NCBI RefSeq assembly: GCF_003054045.1
Contig: NZ_QBKH01000008.1
Coordinates: 1 to 64,000, forward strand
Length of the DNA stretch: 64,000 bases
Source of the DNA: Sphingobacterium faecium
GTDB lineage: Bacteria > Bacteroidota > Bacteroidia > Sphingobacteriales > Sphingobacteriaceae
Reading direction: 5' to 3'
This document shows positions 19,031-27,027 of this stretch, one piece after another. The notes below the pieces were generated by a model. That model did not search any database and had not been told where the DNA came from. It saw only the letters and a program-made list of their open reading frames with translations. Positions within the stretch are counted from its first letter, which is position 1. Every line of letters starts with the position of its first letter. A program made the translations under genes and the position numbers.

Positions 19031-19652
19031 ATATTTAGCCGGCGAGACCACTCTTGCAGAAGAAAGGTTGCTGAAGGAGCATAGTGAGGATGGATATTTT
19101 TCGCTATTGGCTGAAAAAAATACAGATGAGATGTTAATGGATTTTGATTCTTTTTTAGCCCGTACTGATGAAGCACAGAAAACAGTTCATAAGCTACCTC
19201 AACGAAAGATCTGGACGATGTTCTCTTCAATAGCAGCTGCAATTTTACTGATTTGTTTGGGAATTTGGTATTTGCCTAGTCAACAAGTCGTGTCGCCTAT
19301 TGAGCAGACTGCAAATCTTAACAAGCCGTTAAAAAAGACGCCCGAGGCAGATCGCATTAAAGTAGATTCATTGGTTGAGAATGGACAAAACTCCGAAAAA
19401 ATGGTGACTCAGACAGCAGCAGTAAGGCATAGGGTCGACAAACATCGATCATCCATATTGGAAGTAGCTGTTGATACCGCTGCAAATCAAGTTGCTGAAG
19501 AGGAGTTTTATGTTGAAGTAAATGGTGTTAAGATTACCAATGAAGAAGAAGCATTAAAAATCACAGAAAATGCATTACTATTTGCCTCATCGAATTTAAA
19601 AAAGGGAATGAAAGAAGTTGAAAATATAAAATGTTTAAGTATTGAATTATAA
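18996..19652 (+). CDS. probable anti-sigma factor, single-pass membrane protein
   Basis: From the ATG at 18996 the protein has 218 residues. An upstream TTG at 18990 is possible but less likely. Residues 1-70 are charged and cytoplasmic (YLAGETTLAEERLLKEH). One membrane segment (SSIAAAILLICLGIWYL) lies at about residues 72-90. The rest is a polar periplasmic tail ending with two short motifs rich in Glu. This is the layout of anti-sigma regulators next to ECF genes. I see no zinc-binding HxxxCxxC motif. It overlaps the sigma gene by 35 bases, and three DUF4252 genes follow with gaps of five, seven and two bases. Confidence 0.75.
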   Translation: MKKEELKQLEAKYLAGETTLAEERLLKEHSEDGYFSLLAEKNTDEMLMDFDSFLARTDEAQKTVHKLPQRKIWTMFSSIAAAILLICLGIWYLPSQQVVSPIEQTANLNKPLKKTPEADRIKVDSLVENGQNSEKMVTQTAAVRHRVDKHRSSILEVAVDTAANQVAEEEFYVEVNGVKITNEEEALKITENALLFASSNLKKGMKEVENIKCLSIEL

Positions 19653-19657
19653 AAATT

Positions 19658-20128
19658 ATGAAAACGATATTATTAGTAATTGCACTGTTGTGCTCAAGTT
19701 TAGCACACGCTCAACTATCAAAATTGGATGAGATTTTTGAGCAATATAAAGAAGGAAAAGGGGTGACTTCTATTAAAATAGGTAAGCCCATGTTTAGCAT
19801 GCTGAATAAAATGAAGCTCTCGGATAATGAGGTCAATAGCATCAAGCCTTTGCTTTCTAAAATTAATAGCATCAAAATGTTAATTTTAGAAGAAGCTGAT
19901 TTAAACATTCAATCAGATGTATCAATAGCCATTAATAAATTGAAATATGAGGAGTTGATCACCATTAACTCTGAAGGTAATAAGATTAAATTTTTGGCAG
20001 AAGATACGGCCACAGATGTAATTAAAAATTTATTGCTCAGTATTCAGTCCGATGGCAGTACCATTTTTATGATTCTAGATGGTAAGGTAAGTTATGATGA
20101 TGTAAACAAATTGGTAAATAATAAATAA
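19658..20128 (+). CDS. DUF4252 exported protein 1
   Basis: A 156-residue protein with a cleavable signal peptide (ending LAHAQ). The DUF4252 pattern is visible as LDEIFEQYKEGKGVTSIKIGKPMFSML near the start and a C-terminal strand pair SDGSTIFMILDGKVSYDDVNKLV. Function is unknown. It starts five bases after the anti-sigma-like gene, so it probably belongs to the same transcript. It is the first of three adjacent paralogues. Confidence 0.85.
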   Translation: MKTILLVIALLCSSLAHAQLSKLDEIFEQYKEGKGVTSIKIGKPMFSMLNKMKLSDNEVNSIKPLLSKINSIKMLILEEADLNIQSDVSIAINKLKYEELITINSEGNKIKFLAEDTATDVIKNLLLSIQSDGSTIFMILDGKVSYDDVNKLVNNK

Positions 20129-20135
20129 CAGAGCT

Positions 20136-20663
20136 ATGAAACAAACACTAATTATAGGAGCATTGCTCATGTTTTGTCTGACGTTGCAAAGTTGTTTTGT
20201 AAAAACCAGTCCAAATATGTCTTTCGTGAGTAAGAAAGATCTTTCAAGTGATACTGAAGTGGCCTCTATTCGAGTACCTATGTTTTTGACAAAAGCATTT
20301 CTTAAAAGTAAGATTAAAGAATTGGATGAAGATGATGCGGTGGCTGCATTGGCTCTGCGAAAAATCAAGAAATTGAAGATTATGACGATTTCTGGAAATA
20401 AAAAAGATAATCTTATGACCAAATATCATGCATACCTAGCAAAAAATAATTTTGAAGAGCTTATGAGTTTGTACAGTGATGGATCCAAAATTACGATTAA
20501 TACGGAGATGAAGAAAGATCATGTGAAACGCGTGTTACTGGGGATAGCAGATGAAGAGGATTATGTATTTGTCGATATTAAAGCAGATTTGGATTTGAAT
20601 GAGTTGTCCAAGATGATTGAATATTATGAAAATAAGAATGAAAAATCTAAAGTTATAAACTAG
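20136..20663 (+). CDS. DUF4252 lipoprotein 2
   Basis: A 175-residue protein with lipobox LQSC (Cys20), so lipidated, unlike its two neighbours. The body shares the DUF4252 outline: a VASIRVPMFLTKAFLKSK block, a LRKIKKLKIMTI strand, and the C-terminal DYVFVDIKADLDLNELSKMI block. Function is unknown. A different membrane anchoring from the flanking paralogues suggests a divided role, for example one membrane-bound and two soluble parts of a complex. That is inference. Confidence 0.8.
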   Translation: MKQTLIIGALLMFCLTLQSCFVKTSPNMSFVSKKDLSSDTEVASIRVPMFLTKAFLKSKIKELDEDDAVAALALRKIKKLKIMTISGNKKDNLMTKYHAYLAKNNFEELMSLYSDGSKITINTEMKKDHVKRVLLGIADEEDYVFVDIKADLDLNELSKMIEYYENKNEKSKVIN

Positions 20664-20665
20664 TT

Positions 20666-21148
20666 ATGGAAAAATTAATCGCAGCTATCGTACTTGTCTT
20701 TAGCATGTTCACTGCTCAGGCACAACTATCAAAAGTTAATGAATTTGTCAATTCATTACCAAAAAATCAAGAAGGGATAAAAATTTTTAGATTCAATGCT
20801 TCTAATATAAATGATGTAGCCAATCTTAAGAAAGAAAATTTATTGATTGATGTCAAACAGTTTTTGCCGGATTCTTTATTGAAAGATATCCAAGATATCA
20901 CGATCTGTCAGTTGGGATCAAAGCAAGTCAATGAATCCAAATCTCTAGAAGGTGCGATCAAGAAGGCTGATTTGAAAACGATCTATGCTATGGAGAATGA
21001 AGGAATGTCCATTCAGGTATTAGCATCAAATTTTGAGAACAATAGTGCGCAGGATTTACTTGTTGATATAAAGTCGGAAGATTATTCTCGAGTTACCGTG
21101 ATGTTGAAAGGAAATCTTCCTTTAGATCTCTCTACTCGTCAGAATTAA
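20666..21148 (+). CDS. DUF4252 exported protein 3
   Basis: A 160-residue protein with a signal peptide ending AQAQ. It opens with LSKVNEFVNSLPKNQEGIKIFRFNAS and closes with a strand-rich SRVTVMLKGNLPLDLS segment, in line with DUF4252. It starts two bases after the second copy. The operon ends at the shared terminator just downstream. Function is unknown. Confidence 0.8.
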   Translation: MEKLIAAIVLVFSMFTAQAQLSKVNEFVNSLPKNQEGIKIFRFNASNINDVANLKKENLLIDVKQFLPDSLLKDIQDITICQLGSKQVNESKSLEGAIKKADLKTIYAMENEGMSIQVLASNFENNSAQDLLVDIKSEDYSRVTVMLKGNLPLDLSTRQN

Positions 21149-21162
21149 AAAAATAAGTCCAT

Positions 21163-21201
21163 AAAAAAAAGCCTTGAAACTGAAGTTTCAAGGCTTTTTT
21201 T
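21163..21201. terminator. bidirectional terminator between DUF4252 operon and sucD
   Basis: A perfect ten-pair stem (21171-21180 with 21185-21194) with loop TGAA is flanked by an A-run on the left and a T-run on the right. It can therefore serve the + strand operon and the converging sucD transcript. Confidence 0.9.
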
Positions 21202-21214
21202 ATATTGATATAAC

Positions 21215-22093
21215 TTATGCTTTTTTAGCTAATTCTTCTGCGATTGCTTTTCCAATCTCAGCAGGAGATTGTACTACACGGATACCACACTCAGCCATGA
21301 TTTTCATCTTAGCAGCAGCAGTATCATCCGCGCCACCAACAATAGCACCAGCATGACCCATACGACGTCCTGGAGGGGCTGTTTGACCTGCGATAAAGCC
21401 TACTACAGGTTTAGTACCATGTTCTTTGATCCAAAGAGCAGCTTCAGCTTCCATACCACCACCGATTTCACCGATCATGATGATTGCTTCTGTTTCTGGA
21501 TCATTCATTAATAATTCAACCGCTTCTTTAGTTGTAGTACCAATAATAGGGTCACCACCAATACCAATAGCAGTAGTAATACCTAAACCAGCTTTTACAG
21601 TTTGATCAACAGCTTCGTAAGTTAAAGTTCCTGATTTAGAAACAACACCAACATTACCTTTTTTGAAGATGAAACCTGGCATAATACCAATTTTAGCTTC
21701 ATCAGCAGTGATGATACCTGGGCAGTTAGGTCCGATTAAACGAGAATTTTTGTCACTCAAGTAAGATTTTACTTGAATCATATCTTTAGTAGGTATACCC
21801 TCAGTGATACATACGATTACTTCGATACCTGCTTCTGCAGCTTCCATAATCGCATCAGCTGCAAATGCAGGAGGTACGAAAATAATAGAAACGTTAGCAC
21901 CAGCTTTTTCTACAGCATCTTTAACAGTATTGAATACGGGACGGTCTAAATGTGTTTGACCACCTTTTCCTGGCGTAACACCACCAACTACGTTTGTTCC
22001 GTACTCGATCATTTGACTTGCATGATAAGTACCTTCTGTTCCAGTGAAACCTTGAACAACTACTTTTGAATCTTTATTAACTAATACACTCAT
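21215..22093 (-). CDS. sucD: succinyl-CoA ligase (ADP/GDP-forming) alpha subunit
   Basis: A 292-residue protein. The N-terminal CoA-binding Rossmann domain has GFTGTEGTYHASQM and GGVTPGKGGQTHL. The LIGPNCPGII segment and the C-terminal GHAGAIVGG with the phosphorylated active-site His are present. It makes ATP or GTP from succinyl-CoA in the TCA cycle together with SucC. The sucC gene is not in this window, so the subunits are encoded apart, which is common in Bacteroidota. Confidence 0.97.
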   Translation of the reverse strand: MSVLVNKDSKVVVQGFTGTEGTYHASQMIEYGTNVVGGVTPGKGGQTHLDRPVFNTVKDAVEKAGANVSIIFVPPAFAADAIMEAAEAGIEVIVCITEGIPTKDMIQVKSYLSDKNSRLIGPNCPGIITADEAKIGIMPGFIFKKGNVGVVSKSGTLTYEAVDQTVKAGLGITTAIGIGGDPIIGTTTKEAVELLMNDPETEAIIMIGEIGGGMEAEAALWIKEHGTKPVVGFIAGQTAPPGRRMGHAGAIVGGADDTAAAKMKIMAECGIRVVQSPAEIGKAIAEELAKKA

Positions 22094-22115
22094 TTCTTCT
22101 TAAAATTTTGCATCA

Positions 22116-22123
22116 CAAATCTA
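22116..22123 (-). promoter_or_regulatory. -7 element of sucD
   Basis: Read on the minus strand the bases are TAGATTTG, an exact TAnnTTTG match. It lies 22 bases before the sucD ATG. No good -33 motif is visible. Confidence 0.4.
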
Positions 22124-22184
22124 CTATTTTGCATTGGAAATAGGAAGTAATCTGGATACTTATATGTCCTTAATTGAGAAAAAA

Positions 22185-22718
22185 TTAACAGAACTTGCTT
22201 TTTTGAATAAAATCCCAAGTTACGATGCCAATTGTGACAGATACATTGAAGGAATGTTTCGTTCCAAATTGTGGGATTTCGATACAATGATCTATTTGTT
22301 GCATTACCTCTTCATCAACTCCATTTACTTCATTGCCAAATACTAAAGCATACTTGGCATCTTTAGCGGGAACAAAGTCTTGCAAAAGTATACTGTCCTC
22401 CGCCTGTTCGATTGCAATAATAGTATATCCTTGCTCTTTCAATGTGCTAATCGCTTCGGTCGTTTCTTTGACATGTTCCCATGGGATAGATTGTGTTGCA
22501 CCTAAAGCTGTTTTTTCAATTTCACGATGTGGAGGTGTAGCTGTGATCCCACATAAGAATATTTTTTCTATAGCAAATCCGTCAGCCGTTCTAAAAGCTG
22601 ATCCGACATTATGCATACTCCTCACATTGTCTAGCACTAGTGTGATGGCTGTTTTCTCTTGGTTTTTGAACGTTTCAACATCAGCACGTTGCAGCTGATC
22701 CATGGATAATTTTTGCAT
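22185..22718 (-). CDS. TrmH/SpoU-family RNA 2'-O-methyltransferase
   Basis: A 177-residue SPOUT-class protein. The three SpoU motifs are intact: LDNVRSMHNVGSAFRTADGF (motif 1), YALVFGNEVNGVDEEV (motif 2) and IPQFGTKHSFNVSVTIGI (motif 3, forming the trefoil knot that binds S-adenosylmethionine). Proteins of this size methylate a tRNA or rRNA ribose, but the site cannot be read here. A -7 promoter match ends four bases before the ATG at 22718, so the message may have no leader, or translation may begin at the internal ATG at 22703 (MDQLQ). Confidence 0.92.
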   Translation of the reverse strand: MQKLSMDQLQRADVETFKNQEKTAITLVLDNVRSMHNVGSAFRTADGFAIEKIFLCGITATPPHREIEKTALGATQSIPWEHVKETTEAISTLKEQGYTIIAIEQAEDSILLQDFVPAKDAKYALVFGNEVNGVDEEVMQQIDHCIEIPQFGTKHSFNVSVTIGIVTWDFIQKSKFC

Positions 22719-22722
22719 GATG

Positions 22723-22730
22723 CAAAGATA
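22723..22730 (-). promoter_or_regulatory. -7 element of the methyltransferase gene
   Basis: TATCTTTG on the minus strand matches TAnnTTTG exactly. Its last base is four bases upstream of the start codon at 22718, so transcription would begin at or inside that codon. Confidence 0.4.
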
Positions 22731-22754
22731 AGTATAGAAAACTTTAAAATAGAT

Positions 22755-22785
22755 TTTGAATATTAGAAATAAGATGTTATTTTTG
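22755..22785 (+). promoter_or_regulatory. rpsT promoter
   Basis: TTTG at 22755-22758 and TATTTTTG at 22778-22785 are separated by 19 bases, a full match to the Bacteroidota promoter (TTTG, 19-21 bases, TAnnTTTG). Transcription would begin near 22792, about 38 bases before the rpsT ATG. Confidence 0.75.
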
Positions 22786-22829
22786 CATTCCGAATTTTAA
22801 GTAAAGAACGAATAAAAATTAGCTAAAAA

Positions 22830-23084
22830 ATGGCAAATCATAAATCAGCGATCAAAAGAATTAGAGCAAACGCTACAAAGCGCTTAAGAAACCGTTACCA
22901 AGCAAAAACTACTCGTAACGCAATTAAAAAATTACGCACTACTGCTTCAGCAGAAGAAGCTAAAACATTATTGCCTCGTGTGATTTCTATGCTTGATCGT
23001 TTGGCTAAGAAAAATGTAATCCACAAGAAAAAAGCTTCAAACAACAAATCTAAGTTAACAAAATTTGTTAACGGATTAGTTTAA
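22830..23084 (+). CDS. rpsT: 30S ribosomal protein S20
   Basis: An 84-residue, very basic protein. The N-terminus MANHKSAIKRIRANATKRLRNR and the C-terminal VIHKKKASNNKSKLTKFV helix are diagnostic of S20, which binds the 5' domain of 16S rRNA. A strong phylum-type promoter precedes it and a terminator follows 19 bases after the stop, so it is a single-gene unit. Confidence 0.98.
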   Translation: MANHKSAIKRIRANATKRLRNRYQAKTTRNAIKKLRTTASAEEAKTLLPRVISMLDRLAKKNVIHKKKASNNKSKLTKFVNGLV

Positions 23085-23103
23085 GCTATCAGTATAATAT
23101 ATA

Positions 23104-23137
23104 AAGGGATACAGTTTCTCTGTATCCCTTTTCTTTA
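23104..23137 (+). terminator. rpsT terminator
   Basis: A ten-pair stem (23104-23113 with 23121-23130, arms AAGGGATACA and TGTATCCCTT) and a seven-base loop followed by TTCTTT. Confidence 0.85.
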
Positions 23138-23184
23138 TGTTTTTACTTTACCCTGGATTTTCTCTTTTCCAAGCGAATTAATGT

Positions 23185-23218
23185 AAAAAAAAGTGTCGAG
23201 TTTCTCGACACTTTTTTT
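23185..23218. terminator. bidirectional terminator before the DUF1080 gene end
   Basis: A nine-pair stem (23192-23200 with 23204-23212, arms AGTGTCGAG and CTCGACACT) with a three-base loop, flanked by an A-run and a T-run. It ends the minus-strand DUF1080 transcript and backs up the rpsT terminator. Confidence 0.88.
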
Positions 23219-23224
23219 GTGCTT

Positions 23225-24067
23225 TTACTTTTGCATAACTGCTGCAATCGCCTTTTTTAGTTCTGCAGAGTTTTTCATGTAAGGCTCTAAATTATAGATC
23301 TCCACTTTTTTGAAATCGATAGGATGACTTTCACTTTGCAATGAAATGGTACCTTTACTAATTAACTGGCCGTCTTTCTTTTGTTTAGGATCGAAGTTGC
23401 TCACATTGCCGCCACCATATTGTGGTTTTTGATACTCCAAAACTAAATCTCCATTGACATAGTGTTGAATAACAGAATCGCCCAATACAAGGAAATCTGC
23501 TGTTACCCATTGATCACCATGATAGGTTTTAGATGTGGAACTAACGCAGTGTGGAGTAAATAATTTTTCTTTGATGACTACATTCGTACCTGGGGTACAT
23601 AGATTGCTTGTCGTACGTTCGTTTGTTCCATCTCCACCTAACAATTGCCCTTCAATTGAAATTGGGAAATCTTGGTCTTTAAGCATTGTTTTAGGGTCTT
23701 GACCGTGTAGCATAGCTCCACTATTGCGTAATGCCCAGCCTTCACCTCCCTTTGCCTGCTCACCCACAAATCGGTATTGAACTCGTAGGATATAGGCAGA
23801 AAATTCTTTATTGTAAAATAAATGACCATATTGCTGATCAAATTGGTCATAGCCATCGTATCTGACTTTTAATAGACCATCTTCTACACGAAAAGTATTT
23901 GCATAATTATCGCCAACCTCATGTTTACTTATTTTTGGCGTCCAATTTTTTAGATCTTTCCCGTTGAACAGTTGTATTGCTTTGGGTTTTTTGTTTAATG
24001 AACTAGCACTAATTGAAATGCATAGAGCTACTCCTGCTAAACTAAAAAATAGTTTTTTATAATTCAT
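23225..24067 (-). CDS. exported DUF1080 (3-keto-disaccharide hydrolase family) protein
   Basis: A 280-residue protein with a signal peptide (about 1-25). The DUF1080 beta-sandwich, related in fold to GH16, is shown by IQLFNGKDLKNWTPK, the GGEGWALRNSGAMLHGQDP segment and the ending GTISLQSESHPIDFKKVEIYNL. Some members hydrolyse 3-keto-glycosides, and activity of this one is not proven. It lies 43 bases downstream of an AraC-type regulator on the same strand, with a hairpin in the gap, so the regulator may govern it. Confidence 0.88.
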   Translation of the reverse strand: MNYKKLFFSLAGVALCISISASSLNKKPKAIQLFNGKDLKNWTPKISKHEVGDNYANTFRVEDGLLKVRYDGYDQFDQQYGHLFYNKEFSAYILRVQYRFVGEQAKGGEGWALRNSGAMLHGQDPKTMLKDQDFPISIEGQLLGGDGTNERTTSNLCTPGTNVVIKEKLFTPHCVSSTSKTYHGDQWVTADFLVLGDSVIQHYVNGDLVLEYQKPQYGGGNVSNFDPKQKKDGQLISKGTISLQSESHPIDFKKVEIYNLEPYMKNSAELKKAIAAVMQK

Positions 24068-24074
24068 GATTAAG

Positions 24075-24099
24075 ATTTTAGGTATTAGAGACCTAAAAT
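24075..24099 (-). repeat. hairpin between the AraC-type gene and the DUF1080 gene
   Basis: A perfect nine-pair inverted repeat (ATTTTAGGT at 24075-24083, ACCTAAAAT at 24091-24099) fills the middle of the 43-base gap and ends seven bases before the DUF1080 ATG. No T-run follows on the minus strand, so a regulatory or processing hairpin, or a protein-binding site, is likelier than a terminator. Confidence 0.5.
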
Positions 24100-24110
24100 A
24101 CTTAAAAAAA

Positions 24111-24944
24111 TTAGATTAACAATTGTTTTTGCTTAACATATTCGCTTGGTCTGACCCCAATTACTTTATTGAATGTATTACTAAAAGTAGGTAGGCTGCT
24201 GTATCCGACCTTGAGTGCAACCTCATTGACACTCAATTTTTCATCTAAAAGAAGCTTAAGCGCTGTCAACATTCTCAATATGGTATAATACTGAATAAAA
24301 GACATGTTTAATTCTTTTTGAAATAGTCTTGCTAAAGTACGCTCACTGATGTTAAATTTTTGCGATAGCGTTTTAAAACTGACATTCTCCTCAATTCGAC
24401 TCTCTAGGAATGTGACGATATCCTTTAATTTTTGATTGTTCGGATAGGGAAGTGCCAATGGCAACTCATGTTGTGATATTTCAGGTAATAAGAGTTTGAA
24501 GGCTTTTGCTAACGAATATTTTGGTTCTTCAACTGGAAAAATATTGCCATTCCAACGATTGGTGAACATGATCAACTCATTGAGCAAATCATCGACATGA
24601 TAAATATTTATTTTTTTGTAAAATTCTTGATCGGTATCATATTTTGGAAAATACAGATTGCGCATTACGACATCAGGTGTACTTGGATGGATGCTGTGGC
24701 GGATCCCTGCTGGTATCCAGATATAATGCCTAGCCGGAAGAAAATAAGATTTTTCAGCTGTTTTTAAAAAAACTACACCACCTTCCGTATATAAAAATTG
24801 ATCTTTGTTATGAGCATGTTCGGTAATGAAACTTTCGCCTATTATAGCATGGTGACAATAGATACTATCCTCAAAAGAATCCACTTCTGTTACGTAATAA
24901 CGATTGACATATTTTGGATCTTTGATATCGCTTTTTTTATTCAT
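24111..24944 (-). CDS. AraC-family transcriptional regulator
   Basis: A 277-residue protein with a cupin sensor domain (ITEHAHNKDQFLYTEGG and the IWIPAGIRHSIHP segment) and a C-terminal pair of helix-turn-helix motifs (FKTLSQKFNISERTLARLFQ and VNEVALKVGYSSLPTFSNTF) ending GVRPSEYVKQKQ. I chose the ATG at 24944 because a TAnnTTTG element at 24966-24973 would start transcription near 24959. This excludes the upstream TTG at 24998. The cupin suggests it senses a small molecule, perhaps a sugar derivative, given the DUF1080 gene after it. That link is inference. Confidence 0.9.
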   Translation of the reverse strand: MNKKSDIKDPKYVNRYYVTEVDSFEDSIYCHHAIIGESFITEHAHNKDQFLYTEGGVVFLKTAEKSYFLPARHYIWIPAGIRHSIHPSTPDVVMRNLYFPKYDTDQEFYKKINIYHVDDLLNELIMFTNRWNGNIFPVEEPKYSLAKAFKLLLPEISQHELPLALPYPNNQKLKDIVTFLESRIEENVSFKTLSQKFNISERTLARLFQKELNMSFIQYYTILRMLTALKLLLDEKLSVNEVALKVGYSSLPTFSNTFNKVIGVRPSEYVKQKQLLI

Positions 24945-24965
24945 GATTTCTTCCCGTTTCCGTTG

Positions 24966-24998
24966 CAAAGTTAAAATTTTTATACTAAAGCTGTACAA
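24966..24998 (-). promoter_or_regulatory. promoter of the AraC-type gene
   Basis: On the minus strand TTG (24998-24996) is followed after 22 bases by TAACTTTG (24973-24966), an exact -7 match. The predicted start near 24959 gives a leader of about 15 bases. Confidence 0.5.
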
Positions 24999-25215
24999 TA
25001 CTTTATGATTGTAAGTTGATACTCACCTATATTGATTGCAAATTGAGACTTGTCGGTGAGTGAATACTAATTTTTTTTCATCCCCGAAATAATTAAGTTG
25101 CTAATTATTAAGGATTTAGTTGTGTTTTTAAAATTTATTTTACAACCTATTTCTTATAATTAAAAATATGAGATGCTGATTTATAAATAATTACAAATAT
25201 ATCGTCTTTATTGGA

Positions 25216-25223
25216 TAATTTTG
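25216..25223 (+). promoter_or_regulatory. possible -7 element of the CoA transferase gene
   Basis: TAATTTTG matches TAnnTTTG exactly. The leader would be about 115 bases long and no -33 motif is clear, so this is tentative. Confidence 0.3.
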
Positions 25224-25346
25224 TGACTAATTACAATAAATTGACACAGAAAAAATACGTTAATATTGTTTGGTCTAATATTTAAAGAATTACTAAGAAT
25301 CTTTTTTGCTAAATATTGGATAATTAGAGAAATAAGTTAAAGGGAT

Positions 25347-26837
25347 ATGTCGTACGATAGAATTAAACTTAAAAGTTTACATGACAAAGTAATTACAGCT
25401 GAGCAAGCTGCATTACTCATTAAAAACGGTATGATCGTTGGCTCTAGTGGATTTACAAAGGCTGGAGATAGTAAAGTTGTTTTACCCGCATTGGCGGACA
25501 GAGCGAAAACCGATCCTTTAAAGATAACGTTAATTACGGGTGCTTCTTTGGGACATGGAACTGATGGTAAGTTGGCTGAGGCTGGAGTTCTTGCCAAACG
25601 TATGCCTTTCCAAGTAGATCGTATATTGAGAAGTAAGATTAATGCTGGTGAGGTGCTATTTATTGACCAGCATCTCAGTGAGACAGCAGAGTTATTGCAC
25701 AATAAAAATTTAGCCGCAGTAGATATTGCTGTGTTGGAAGTAGCAGCGATTGAGGCGGATGGTAGTATTATCCCGACAACTTCTGTTGGTAATGCTGCAA
25801 CTTTTGCGGCTTTAGCAAAGCAAGTTATCTTGGAAATAAATACAGCGGTTCCGATCGAGATACGTGGTATACATGATATTTATCAAGCCGAAGATTATCC
25901 GAGAAGAAACGTGATCCCTATTGTTGCTCCCGAAAATAAAATCGGTCGTAAGACAATCGCATTAGATCCTTCAAAAGTCGTTGGGATTGTATTTACTGAT
26001 ATCGAAGATAGCCCTGCAGATATTGCAGAACCAGATGCTAAGACAACGGCTATAGCTCGTCATATTTTAAATTTCTTTGAAAAAGAAGTGGAAATGGGAC
26101 ATCTATCTTCTAGTTTATTACCTCTTCAGGCAGGTATCGGTAAGGTCGCCAATGCTGTCCTGATGGGATTTAAAGATAGCAATTTCCGAAATTTAACGAT
26201 GTTTTCAGAAGTGCTGCAGGATAGTACCTTTGATTTGATTGATGCGGGAGTTATGGATTTTGCTTCAGCATCTTCTATCACCGTTTCAAAGCCATGCTAC
26301 GATCGTGTATTTGGTAATCTGGACAAGTATCGTGATAAAATGGTATTGCGACCGCAAAATATTTCCAATACACCAGGCTTGATCCGTCGTTTAGGAGTGA
26401 TCGCTATCAATACGGCAATTGAGTTTGATATCTATGGAAATGTCAATTCGACGCATATATCAGGAACTAATATTATGAATGGTATTGGTGGTTCTGGTGA
26501 TTTTGCTAGAAATGCTTATTTAAGCATATTTGTTACCCAAGCAGCATCTAAAGAAGATCGTATTTCACATGTGTTACCTATGGTGTCGCATGTGGATCAT
26601 ACCGAACATGACGTTGATATTTTAGTAACGGATATTGGATTAGCGGATTTAAGAGGTTTAGCACCTCGTGAGCGCGCGCAAGTTATTATTGACAACTGTG
26701 TGCATCAAGACTATAAAGAACAGCTACAAAGCTACTATGATCGTGCTTGCGAGCGTGGGGGTCATACTCCACATATCTTGGAGGAGGCATTTAGCTGGCA
26801 TATCAATTTGCGCGATCAAGGCACGATGAAAAAATAA
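25347..26837 (+). CDS. acetyl-CoA hydrolase/succinyl-CoA:acetate CoA-transferase family protein
   Basis: A 496-residue class I CoA-transferase of the Cat1/AarC group. Glycine-rich GSSGFTKAGDSKVV lies near the N-terminus, the catalytic Glu is probably in FSEVLQD (about Glu288), and GGSGDFARNAYLSIFV with LRGLAPRERAQVII follows in the C-terminal half. Such enzymes move CoA between succinyl-CoA and acetate, which yields acetate or bypasses succinyl-CoA ligase in the TCA cycle. Hydrolase activity or another acid acceptor cannot be excluded from sequence. It stands alone with its own terminator. Confidence 0.92.
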   Translation: MSYDRIKLKSLHDKVITAEQAALLIKNGMIVGSSGFTKAGDSKVVLPALADRAKTDPLKITLITGASLGHGTDGKLAEAGVLAKRMPFQVDRILRSKINAGEVLFIDQHLSETAELLHNKNLAAVDIAVLEVAAIEADGSIIPTTSVGNAATFAALAKQVILEINTAVPIEIRGIHDIYQAEDYPRRNVIPIVAPENKIGRKTIALDPSKVVGIVFTDIEDSPADIAEPDAKTTAIARHILNFFEKEVEMGHLSSSLLPLQAGIGKVANAVLMGFKDSNFRNLTMFSEVLQDSTFDLIDAGVMDFASASSITVSKPCYDRVFGNLDKYRDKMVLRPQNISNTPGLIRRLGVIAINTAIEFDIYGNVNSTHISGTNIMNGIGGSGDFARNAYLSIFVTQAASKEDRISHVLPMVSHVDHTEHDVDILVTDIGLADLRGLAPRERAQVIIDNCVHQDYKEQLQSYYDRACERGGHTPHILEEAFSWHINLRDQGTMKK

Positions 26838-26860
26838 AGAAATCGTATTTCCATAAAAAG

Positions 26861-26900
26861 CAAAGCAGCTATCTTAACCAATAGCTGCTTTGGTTTTTTT
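26861..26900 (+). terminator. CoA transferase terminator
   Basis: A perfect twelve-pair stem (26861-26872 with 26881-26892, arms CAAAGCAGCTAT and ATAGCTGCTTTG) with an eight-base loop, then a T-run. Confidence 0.9.
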
Positions 26901-27027
26901 ACTATTCCAGCGATCTTTATGCTTTAAGTATAGTTATTACTCGTGTACAATAAAACTATATTTTAAATAGAATCTTACATTTAAGTAAGGGTGTAATTTG
27001 TTTAAGTTTGCGTCTCAAATGCCTTGA

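Larger units (their letters stand above)
24945..25346. other. 402-base AT-rich divergent intergenic region
   Basis: No gene is seen. It divides the minus-strand AraC-type gene from the plus-strand CoA transferase gene and contains one -7 match for each direction (listed separately). No hairpin terminator, tRNA or repeat is apparent. Confidence 0.6.

Noticed and set aside
22134..22346. A 70-codon open frame opposite the methyltransferase gene end
   Set aside because: It begins with TTG and overlaps a conserved SpoU coding frame, so it is a shadow.
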